Below are positions 1 through 5,437 of a stretch of 9,607 nt of DNA, piece after piece. Position 1 is the stretch's first letter; each line of letters begins with the position of its first letter. Origin of the DNA: Deltaproteobacteria bacterium (GTDB lineage: Bacteria; Myxococcota_A; Polyangia; Polyangiales; Houyiibacteriaceae); the NCBI GenBank assembly GCA_019309605.1, contig JAFDFW010000169.1:1-9607 (forward strand), in the 5' to 3' direction. The position numbers were made by a program, and so were the translations under genes. The notes beneath the pieces were generated by a model. The model was not told the origin of the DNA. It saw only the letters and a program-made list of their open reading frames with translations, and made no database searches.

Positions 1-116
1 GCGAAGGCGGCGCCGGCGGTTCGGCTGGCGACGGCGGCGAAGGCGGCGCCGGCGGTTCGGCTGGCGACGGCGGTGAAGGCGGCTCAGGTGGTGCAGGCGG
101 CTCAGGTGGTGCAGGC
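1..116 (+). repeat. Short tandem repeats encoding the Gly-rich linker
   Basis: Two identical 36-bp units occupy 1-36 and 37-72, and a third diverges after a few bases. Two identical 18-bp units follow at 81-98 and 99-116, each encoding GSGGAG. All unit lengths are multiples of three and keep the reading frame, so copy-number change would lengthen or shorten the linker without breaking the gene. The array probably continues to the left of the window. Confidence 0.85.
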
Positions 117-461
117 GGCGCCGGCGGCATGCCGGAGAACGAGTGCCCGTTCTTCACGAGCGTGCTGTACAGCCCCACGGATCAGTCCCTCGGCAACCTC
201 GTCGACGTCGCGTCTACTTGGCTCGACCTGGACGGCGACCCCATACAGGTGCTCGTGTCCTCCACCTGCGGCGCGGTCGCCAATCCTCTGCAGCTCGCGG
301 ATAGCATCACGGGCAAGAGCGCCACGACAGTCCGTTGCGACGTGGTGAAGCAATGCGTGATCACCGTCAGAGCCTCGGACGACGGCTTCCAGGTCTGCCG
401 CGGGATCAATCCCGGCGAGCACTCGACGGCCATCATCACCTGCCAGCCTGCCCTGCCGTAG
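1..461 (+). CDS. 3' end of a secreted six-cysteine protein with Gly-rich linker (5' truncated by window)
   Basis: The reading frame is open from the window edge (first full codon at 3) to TAG at 459-461, so the start and any signal peptide lie outside. The first ~42 visible codons encode a linker of Gly, Ala, Ser, Glu and Asp (GGAGGSAGDGGEGG type), as found between the lipidated N-terminus and folded domain of many myxobacterial lipoproteins. A roughly 100-residue domain follows (144-443) with six cysteines, in the contexts CPFF, TCG, RCD, QC, VC and TC, and the block QSLGNLVDV. The next gene downstream ends in a clearly similar domain with all six cysteines, so the two are tandem paralogues. 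An internal ATG at 129 is unlikely to be the start because the linker reads through it in frame. Function is unknown; a surface or periplasmic disulfide-bonded domain is my inference. Confidence 0.75.
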   Translation, partial: EGGAGGSAGDGGEGGAGGSAGDGGEGGSGGAGGSGGAGGAGGMPENECPFFTSVLYSPTDQSLGNLVDVASTWLDLDGDPIQVLVSSTCGAVANPLQLADSITGKSATTVRCDVVKQCVITVRASDDGFQVCRGINPGEHSTAIITCQPALP

Positions 462-480
462 GTAGGTGTGTGCAGATCGT

Positions 481-500
481 TTGGAAGCTCACACTTCCAA
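481..500. other. Inverted repeat in the gap between the paralogous genes
   Basis: TTGGAAG (481-487) and CTTCCAA (494-500) form a perfect 7-bp stem with a 6-base loop, 20 bases after the stop of the upstream gene. No T-run follows, so it is a weak candidate for a terminator or a protein-binding palindrome. Its role is unknown. Confidence 0.35.
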
Positions 501-541
501 CTGGCGGGAGTTGATCTCTCGCTGCTCGCCGTGTATCCCAA

Positions 542-565
542 GGGGCCGCTAATTCAGCGGTCCCC
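542..565 (+). promoter_or_regulatory. Strong hairpin directly before the lipoprotein start codon
   Basis: GGGGCCGCT (542-550) pairs with AGCGG (556-560) and CCCC (562-565), leaving T561 bulged and AATTC as the loop. The stem is nine pairs, nearly all G-C, and ends four bases before the ATG at 570. It buries the only purine-rich stretch nearby (AAGGGG, 540-545). No T-run follows, so a classical intrinsic terminator is unlikely. It could limit ribosome access to the downstream gene, or end transcription of the upstream gene without a U-tract. Confidence 0.4.
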
Positions 566-569
566 CGTG

Positions 570-1337
570 ATGACATCCATGCAAAGAGCCCTACTTGGGG
601 TGTGGATCGTGTGCCTGTGCGCCTGCTTCGCGTTCGGGTGCGGCCCGAGCGATGAGGGCTGCCCCGCTCAGATTGTCTTGAGGGCCGACCCCATGGTTCT
701 CCCGCCGAACGTGTATGAGACCGACATCACAGTGCATGTCGAAAAGGAGGACCCGAACGACCCGAGGGAAGTAAGGACAACGCTCAGGGCGGCGAGCGGC
801 AGCTTTGGCGACGTGCACGCGCGCGAAACCACATATACCTGTGATCGCACCGTTGCGGGCTCCGTCGAGATATGCGTCAAAGCCGATGTGGCGGATGGAG
901 ACGAGGCCATGTCGCTGCAAGAAAATGGCTCGATTGGAAGCTCGTCCGAATATCTTGGGGGCCCGCACATCAGCGACCGGCCCGACTGCTCGTCGACCCG
1001 TTGCATCAAAGTGGAGTGTCCCAAGGGCCCATGTCCGGTGTGGAAGGAGATCTTGGTCCGCCCAACCACGCAGTCACTCGGCAACCTGGTGGATGTGAGG
1101 ACCACGATCTTCGGTTCGACGGACGAGGCCGTGAAAATGAAAGTGGAGTCGGATTGCGGGGTCGTCGGCGAGTCAACGAAAGCAGGCAGCACTTCGACCA
1201 GCACCGTCTCGTGCGACTTTCTTGGAGAGTGTTCGGTCGTCATCAGAGTGATCGACGAACGGAACCCACAGTGCGACGGCACCGGTCAGCGAGGCAGCGC
1301 TGTCATCCCTGTGTTGTGTCAGCAGGACGAGCTCTAG
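570..1337 (+). CDS. Lipoprotein with two related cysteine-rich domains, paralogue of the upstream gene
   Basis: The 255-residue product starts with MTSMQRALL, a hydrophobic core and a lipobox ending FAFG-Cys24, indicating signal peptidase II processing. I chose ATG 570; GTG 567 and ATG 579 are in-frame alternatives, and the frame stays open up to 468 but that extension does not look coded. There is no good Shine-Dalgarno sequence. The mature protein has two segments. The C-terminal one (1032-1319) matches the domain of the preceding gene: Cys-Pro, the block QSLGNLVDV, then SDCG, SCD, GEC, QC and LC. The N-terminal one (660-1019) has a looser version of the same pattern (YTCD, EICV, DC, RC, VECP) and may be an older duplicate. 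No Gly-rich linker is present. The stop TAG shares a CTAG with the stop of the convergent OmpA-type gene. Function is unknown; surface lipoprotein is as far as the sequence goes. Confidence 0.8.
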   Translation: MTSMQRALLGVWIVCLCACFAFGCGPSDEGCPAQIVLRADPMVLPPNVYETDITVHVEKEDPNDPREVRTTLRAASGSFGDVHARETTYTCDRTVAGSVEICVKADVADGDEAMSLQENGSIGSSSEYLGGPHISDRPDCSSTRCIKVECPKGPCPVWKEILVRPTTQSLGNLVDVRTTIFGSTDEAVKMKVESDCGVVGESTKAGSTSTSTVSCDFLGECSVVIRVIDERNPQCDGTGQRGSAVIPVLCQQDEL

Positions 1338-2899
1338 GGGGAGTCTTTTTCCGGCTCGACGATGTGGAACTCGACGCGGCGATTCTTCGCAAGCTCTGCC
1401 TTCGTCTTGGCATCGGGAACAACCGGCCGCGTGGGACCGAAGCCCTCGGCGACCAGGCGGTCCTTCGAGACACCCTTGCCAACCAGGTACTCGACGACTG
1501 AGCCAGCGCGGCGCTTCGACAGCTTCATGTTGTAGCCGAGAGTGCCGGTCCGATCGGTGTGACCCTCGATTCGGATCTGTCCGATTTCGGGATGCGCCCG
1601 GATGACCGCAGCGATGTTGTCGAGCAGCGGGAAGGCGCGCGGCAGGATCTGTGCGCTATTGAGACGGAAGTACACCTTCTCGAGAATCTTCAGTTGCTCT
1701 GTCGTGATTAGGACCAACTGAGGCTCCTGGCAGCCCTGATTCGCGACGGTGCCTGGCTCGTCCGGGCAGTTGTCGGTGCGGTCGGGCACGCTGTCACCGT
1801 CGCGGTCCGGCTCGGGGCAGCCGTTGGTGACCGCCGGGCCTGGCTCGTTCGGACAGGCATCGTCCACGTCGAGGATGCCGTCGCCGTCGTTGTCGGGATC
1901 CGGACAGCCGTCCTCGTCCTCGAAGCCATCGAAGTCCTCTGGCTCGTTCGGACACTCGTCGTCCACGTCGAGGATTCCGTCGCCGTCATTGTCTAGGTCC
2001 GGACAGCCGTCTTCATCCTGGAAGCCATCGAAGTCTTCTGGCTCGTTCGGACATGCGTCGTCCGGGTCGAGGAGGCCGTCGCCGTCGGTATCCAACACCG
2101 GTGCGCGTTCAGGCATCGTGTAGGCGATCATACCGGTCGCACGCCAATCGGGGGCGCCGTAGCCCGCGTGAACGCCTGCCGAACCGGCCGCACCGACCAC
2201 GAAGCCCTTCGGGTGGAAGTACTTGACGCCGCCGAGAACCTCGATCGGGCTGTTCTCGCGGTTGGCGAAACCGGCTGTTGCGTCGGAGCGACCCAGTGAC
2301 GTTCGGCCAAACCCCTCAGCCGTGAGCATCACTTTGTCCTGCGCCACGAGGACCTGAAGACCCGCACCCCAGGTCGCCTCGTTGGCGAGCGCCAAGAGAT
2401 CTTGGTCACTGAGGCTCTGGGTGTTGTTGAGCTTGTAGCCGAAGTTGAGTGGAATGCGGACCAGGTCGCCCGGGTTGAAGGTCATCAAGAGCTCGAACCA
2501 GCCACCGAGGTAAGGGCTGACGTCGGGCTGTCCGCGATAGTTCTGCTCGCTGTCGGCCACAGAAGCGGTGGAGATCGTCATGGTGGCCTGGAGCGCGATC
2601 TCAAAGACATCATCTCGCGTGCCGTAGAGATTGCCTCGTGCGCCCAAGTACGTGTCGCCCATGCCACTGCCGCTTGCCAGGAGAGACTCGAAGGGGGTGC
2701 CTGTAAGGACGTCCGAGGCCTCGCCGCCCGACTTGACGATGAACTGATACGGAATGTCCATGAAGATCACCAGGTGATCCCAGAGACCCAGGTTCCACAT
2801 GAGGTGGCCGGTTAGCTGCTGCTTCACGAGCTGGAGGTTCACACGATTGCCACCGCTATCGGTGGTCCTGAACACCAGCGGGTCGTCGGCGTACTCCAT
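1334..2899 (-). CDS. OmpA-family outer-membrane protein with thrombospondin type 3 repeats
   Basis: The intact frame from ATG 2899 encodes 521 residues. Residues 1-269 look like a beta-strand-rich, probably barrel region (MEYADDPLVF at the start). Residues 270-390 are Asp-rich, Cys-containing thrombospondin type 3 calcium-binding repeats (DTDGDGLLDPDDACPNEP type). Residues ~400-521 form an OmpA C-terminal peptidoglycan-binding domain with GHTDRTG and NRRVEFHI; Asp449 and Arg464 align with the diaminopimelate-contacting Asp/Arg pair known from the family. The likely role is linking the outer membrane to peptidoglycan, with calcium-stiffened repeats as spacer. As read, the protein begins without a signal peptide, yet upstream codons in this frame (GQGHKRFGVQIY) look coded and a good signal peptide lies one frame away at 2943-3029. 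The true gene is therefore probably 1334-3029 with a frameshift. It converges on the lipoprotein gene, sharing CTAG at the two stops. Confidence 0.9.
   Translation of the reverse strand: MEYADDPLVFRTTDSGGNRVNLQLVKQQLTGHLMWNLGLWDHLVIFMDIPYQFIVKSGGEASDVLTGTPFESLLASGSGMGDTYLGARGNLYGTRDDVFEIALQATMTISTASVADSEQNYRGQPDVSPYLGGWFELLMTFNPGDLVRIPLNFGYKLNNTQSLSDQDLLALANEATWGAGLQVLVAQDKVMLTAEGFGRTSLGRSDATAGFANRENSPIEVLGGVKYFHPKGFVVGAAGSAGVHAGYGAPDWRATGMIAYTMPERAPVLDTDGDGLLDPDDACPNEPEDFDGFQDEDGCPDLDNDGDGILDVDDECPNEPEDFDGFEDEDGCPDPDNDGDGILDVDDACPNEPGPAVTNGCPEPDRDGDSVPDRTDNCPDEPGTVANQGCQEPQLVLITTEQLKILEKVYFRLNSAQILPRAFPLLDNIAAVIRAHPEIGQIRIEGHTDRTGTLGYNMKLSKRRAGSVVEYLVGKGVSKDRLVAEGFGPTRPVVPDAKTKAELAKNRRVEFHIVEPEKDSP
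1856..2053 (-). repeat. Two near-identical 99-bp units encoding thrombospondin type 3 repeats
   Basis: Copies at 2053-1955 and 1954-1856 (minus direction) each encode 33 residues beginning CPNEPEDFDGF and ending DGDGILDVDD plus one residue. They differ at only a few positions, and a third, diverged copy begins at 1855. The near-identity at DNA level suggests recent duplication or gene conversion. The period is in frame. Confidence 0.8.
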
Positions 2900-3029
2900 G
2901 TAGATCTGAACGCCAAAACGCTTGTGCCCCTGCCCGTCCGCCGTACTGACCGCGCACGCTGGAAGCGAACACCAGCGTCGCCAGCGCGAAGACTGGCCAA
3001 CTCAGGACCCGAATACGGGGACGGGGCAC
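2900..3029 (-). pseudogene. Out-of-frame signal peptide and N-terminus of the OmpA-family gene
   Basis: From GTG at 3029 the - strand encodes MPRPRIRVLSWPVFALATL followed by VFASSVRGQ: basic residues, a hydrophobic core and a plausible signal peptidase I site. A TAG four codons upstream (3041-3039) leaves GTG 3029 as the only common start codon between that stop and the signal peptide. This frame does not join the OmpA-type frame. The downstream gene becomes coding in another frame by about 2935 (GQGHKRFGVQIY then MEYADDPLV). Joining them needs loss of one base or gain of two (mod 3), most likely near 2925-2945, where G-runs occur (2927-2930 on the - strand). It is a true frameshift, a sequencing or assembly indel, or the scar of a small deletion. 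No clear Shine-Dalgarno sequence precedes the GTG. Confidence 0.55.
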
Positions 3030-3062
3030 CGTCGCACGCTACTTGCACACGCAAGCGCCTGT

Positions 3063-3070
3063 AAAGGAGG
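3063..3070 (+). promoter_or_regulatory. Orphan Shine-Dalgarno-like sequence
   Basis: AAAGGAGG is a near-perfect complement of the 16S rRNA 3' end, but no ATG, GTG or TTG follows within the usual 5-10 bases. The next plausible start on this strand is 65 bases on. It lies in the divergent gap between the OmpA-type gene and the oxidoreductase remnant, and may be a leftover from a rearranged upstream gene or chance. Confidence 0.25.
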
Positions 3071-3112
3071 AAATCAGCCAAGGACGCGGCCCGTCGGGCG
3101 TGACAGCTGCCC

Positions 3113-3134
3113 GCAGCTCATTATAGGTAGCTGC
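3113..3134. promoter_or_regulatory. Inverted repeat abutting the start codon of the oxidoreductase remnant
   Basis: GCAGCT (3113-3118) and AGCTGC (3129-3134) form a perfect 6-bp inverted repeat with a 10-base AT-rich loop, ending directly before ATG 3135. The loop contains TATAGG (3122-3127), preceded after 16 bases by GTGACA (3100-3105), a weak sigma-70-like pair. If that is a promoter, transcription would begin at or within a base or two of the ATG. An operator or an RNA hairpin are alternatives. Confidence 0.25.
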
Positions 3135-3242
3135 ATGGCGAGCGAGACGAAGAAGACGTACTGCCGATTGTGCACCGCCTCCTGCGCCATCGATGTGGAT
3201 GTCGAGGACGGGCGTGCGGTCGCTGTGCGCGGCACGCGATGA
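3135..3242 (+). pseudogene. 5' remnant of a molybdopterin oxidoreductase gene
   Basis: ATG 3135 begins MASETKKTYCRLC, then TASCAIDVDVEDGRAVAVRG, then TR and TGA, 35 residues in all. The Cys10-x2-Cys13-x3-Cys17 spacing followed by a V-x-VEDGR-x-x-x-VRG stretch is the start of the [4Fe-4S] domain of molybdopterin-dependent oxidoreductases. In the family the chain runs on to a fourth Cys in a C-x-K-G motif and several hundred further residues, all missing here. The sequence looks intact from the native start codon up to about 3230 and then breaks, with no decay before the break, which suggests a fairly recent deletion or rearrangement. The TGA overlaps the ATG of the sulfatase-type gene (ATGA, 3239-3242), so translation of this remnant could feed ribosomes to that gene. 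A genuine tiny Fe-S peptide is a less likely reading. Confidence 0.7.
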
Positions 3243-4393
3243 AGCTGGAGTGGCCTGCAAGCGTAGTGCAGGTGGTGGTCCCGGCGGGACTGCTCCTCGC
3301 GATCGGAGAGGGCCTGCGCTTGGTGTTGCTGAACGACGCCTCGGAGCTGGGGCTGAGTCCAACCGTGGTCGCGATTGGGCTGCTGCTCTGCGGCACTGCG
3401 ATCACGGCCATCTTGGGTGTCTGTGGCGCCGAGCTTCTGAGCGTCGCGCTGCCCGAGGCTGCGCCAACTGGGCGACTCTGGCTGGTCCGAGTGGCGCTGT
3501 TCGCTCTGCTCGTGGGACCGTGTTTCGTGCTTGCGCGAGCCGTGTTGTCTGGAACCGGTGTCACCTTGGCGCTCGGCGCTGCAAAGCCCGCCGTCGTTGT
3601 GCTGGCCACAGCGATCTTCGCCGCGACGCCCCTGGTGGCGACCCCATTGCTGCGTGGCTACCTCCGCTGGATCGCGAGCAAGCCACCGACCAAGCGCTGG
3701 CCGCTCGGCGTGCTGTTCGTGGTGCTGGCCGTTGCCTGTGACGCAGCCAACCGTCGCTTCTTCGTTGGGCTGTACGATTGGGCGCACACCAGCCTCGCTG
3801 CGTTCACAGCCCTGGGCATCGCGCTCGGCTTGGCGACACTGCGCCCGGTCCGTCCGCTCACGCCGCGAGTCACGGCAGCACTTTGGGTGGCTCTGCTTCT
3901 CGTCGCGGCCGTCGGCGCTGCGGATGTGAGCTCCCGTCTAGCAGCGGACTCACGAACCCTAGCGCGTGTGCTCGATGCGACGACGGTTGCCCGTGAGGTC
4001 TTACGCGTGACTTGGGCCGCCTCGGACTTCGACGGAGACGGCTACTCGGCCCTGTGGCAAGGCGGTGACTGCGACGACAGCAACCCCGCGGTCCACATCG
4101 GCGCCATCGATGTCCCCGACAACGGCCTCGACGAAGACTGTCGCGGCGGCGACCTGTCACTCGGCAGCAGCGCGACGCCTCCTCAACAAGACTCTGCCGG
4201 TGCCGCACGGCCCGCACCGCCCCTTGCAGAACGGGCGAAGCTCCCGGACATCCTGATCCTGTCGCTCGACGGCATTCAGCCGGGGCACCTCGGCAGACGC
4301 CGAACATCGATGCGCTCGCCGTGCGCGGCACGCGGTTCACCCATGTCTACGCCAGTTCGCCGCAGACCTGGACGACGCTGCCAGCCATGCTGA
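3239..4393 (+). CDS. Membrane sulfatase-superfamily protein, N-terminal part up to a frameshift
   Basis: ATG 3239 (MKLEWPASVV) overlaps the stop of the oxidoreductase remnant; no separate ribosome site is seen. The frame remains open upstream of 3239, but that part is only an out-of-frame reading of the remnant. Residues ~10-228 contain about seven hydrophobic membrane segments. Residues 263-305 are a MopE-like metal-binding module (DFDGDGY, GDCDD, NGLDEDC). Residues ~337-352 start a sulfatase/alkaline-phosphatase-superfamily catalytic domain (LPDILILSLDG then IQPGHLG; Asp344 is a likely metal ligand). After codon 352 (4292-4294) the sequence turns into RRRTSMRSP and is no longer sulfatase-like; the homologous frame continues one phase away from 4294. 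The last 33 codons to TGA 4391-4393 are therefore probably not native. The whole gene would be 3239-5370, about 710 residues, a multi-pass inner-membrane enzyme with its catalytic domain outside the cytoplasm. Confidence 0.75.
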   Translation: MKLEWPASVVQVVVPAGLLLAIGEGLRLVLLNDASELGLSPTVVAIGLLLCGTAITAILGVCGAELLSVALPEAAPTGRLWLVRVALFALLVGPCFVLARAVLSGTGVTLALGAAKPAVVVLATAIFAATPLVATPLLRGYLRWIASKPPTKRWPLGVLFVVLAVACDAANRRFFVGLYDWAHTSLAAFTALGIALGLATLRPVRPLTPRVTAALWVALLLVAAVGAADVSSRLAADSRTLARVLDATTVAREVLRVTWAASDFDGDGYSALWQGGDCDDSNPAVHIGAIDVPDNGLDEDCRGGDLSLGSSATPPQQDSAGAARPAPPLAERAKLPDILILSLDGIQPGHLGRRRTSMRSPCAARGSPMSTPVRRRPGRRCQPC

Positions 4394-5370
4394 CCGGAGT
4401 CAGCTACGAGCGGCTCTACCCCAACGTCCACCCCGGCTTTGGGAAGACGACGGCTCGCAAGCACCCGCCGGTTCCGTCGCTCATGACCGAGCTGGCTGGC
4501 GCCGGTTATCTGTCGCTCATATCAGCGAAGGTGTGGCCAGCATGGGACTTCGCCGAGGACCCCGAAGTCGAACACGTCCCGGCGCCGCCTTCCGCCCTCA
4601 ATGAGAGACTGTCGGAGGAGCTCGGAGAATCAAACCGACCCCTCGCCTACTTCGCCCACTACATGGGTACTCACCGCGCTCACGCGCGCAACTTCCACGC
4701 CGAGATGACGACCGGGCTCTCCGCCGGGAACGCGAAGGCGCGTGAAAAGTTGGCGTCTCTTCTCGAGGACTACGACGAGACCATCGCCAAGGCCGACGCT
4801 TACGTTGGCGCGTTCATCGAGCTGCAAAAGTCGCGCGGTCGGTGGGACAACACGGTCATCGTCGTGACGGCGGACCACGGCGAAGAATACGGCGAGCATG
4901 GAAGTCTCGGTCACGGCCGCACGCTCTACGAAGAAACGATTCGAGTACCCCTGATCGTCGTCACGCCGCGGAGCAAGCCGCTCGTAGTCGACGACGCCGT
5001 CACGCTGCTCGACCTGGCGCCCACCATTCGCGACCTGGCGGGCCTGCCGCCCACGGAGGAAAGCGAGGGACGGTCGCTCGTGCCGTATCTGGAGGGAGGA
5101 AGCCGCACAGATTGGCCGATCCTTGTGCGCCAACGAATGCACAGCCTCAGACAAGCGGTCCTGTATCGACAGTGGAAGCTCATCCTCACTGGCCAATCCC
5201 GTGAGCTCTACGACCTGAAGCGCGACCCCAAAGAACGGCGCAATCTCGTGGACGCGCATCCCCGCCGAGTCACGGCGCTGAGCGATCTGATGAGCGCCTG
5301 CGCGCAAATGGGCTGCGCGAACGTTCCCGAGGCTTTCCTCGCGAAGACGCGGCGTCTCCTGGGGCGCTAG
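4294..5370 (+). CDS. Sulfatase-superfamily catalytic domain, C-terminal part after the frameshift
   Basis: This frame carries the rest of the catalytic domain: QTPNIDALA just before GTG 4321, then ASSPQTWTTLPAMLTG, TADHGEEYGEHG (Asp and His at 4873-4878), GHGRTLYEETIRVPLIV, and the usual C-terminal ELYDLKRDPKERRNL. GTG 4321 is the only obvious start codon but falls inside the domain, so this is the second half of a broken gene rather than a gene of its own. The usual Tyr-Gly-containing loop between HLG and TPNID is shortened by several residues, so a deletion of 3n+1 bases explains both the gap and the frame change. Aligning the LTG triad with Cys-x-Pro-Ser-Arg-x-x-Leu-Leu-Thr-Gly puts Thr (4366-4368) where formylglycine-forming Cys/Ser should be and no Arg follows. 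That favours a phosphate-ester or phosphoglycerol-type enzyme, or a non-classical sulfatase. The GH106 gene follows after 67 bp. Confidence 0.75.
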   Translation, partial: QTPNIDALAVRGTRFTHVYASSPQTWTTLPAMLTGVSYERLYPNVHPGFGKTTARKHPPVPSLMTELAGAGYLSLISAKVWPAWDFAEDPEVEHVPAPPSALNERLSEELGESNRPLAYFAHYMGTHRAHARNFHAEMTTGLSAGNAKAREKLASLLEDYDETIAKADAYVGAFIELQKSRGRWDNTVIVVTADHGEEYGEHGSLGHGRTLYEETIRVPLIVVTPRSKPLVVDDAVTLLDLAPTIRDLAGLPPTEESEGRSLVPYLEGGSRTDWPILVRQRMHSLRQAVLYRQWKLILTGQSRELYDLKRDPKERRNLVDAHPRRVTALSDLMSACAQMGCANVPEAFLAKTRRLLGR

Positions 5371-5437
5371 ACGTCTCACGAGTTCCCCGGGCTGAGGTGT
5401 TTGTGTTCGTGGGACGGGTTCCCTGCTAAGAAGGGGC

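Noticed and set aside
1..116. Possible CRISPR-like or intergenic minisatellite array
   Set aside because: Units are contiguous without unique spacers and encode an in-frame Gly-rich linker leading into a folded domain.
542..565. Intrinsic transcription terminator
   Set aside because: The stem is strong but no T-run follows, and the next gene begins four bases later on the same strand. I kept it only as a regulatory hairpin.
1749..2123. Ser/Pro/Gly-rich + strand open frame resembling a low-complexity surface protein
   Set aside because: It is the antisense reading of the thrombospondin type 3 repeats; the repeated Asp codons on the other strand produce the Ser/Gly pattern.
3170..3238. Longer start for the sulfatase-type gene at ATG 3170
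   Set aside because: The extra 23 residues are Cys/Arg-rich and result from reading the oxidoreductase remnant in another frame; ATG 3239 directly precedes the membrane segments.
4285..4300. Programmed ribosomal frameshift in the sulfatase-type gene
   Set aside because: No slippery heptamer or obvious downstream structure is present, and the missing residues point to a deletion instead.
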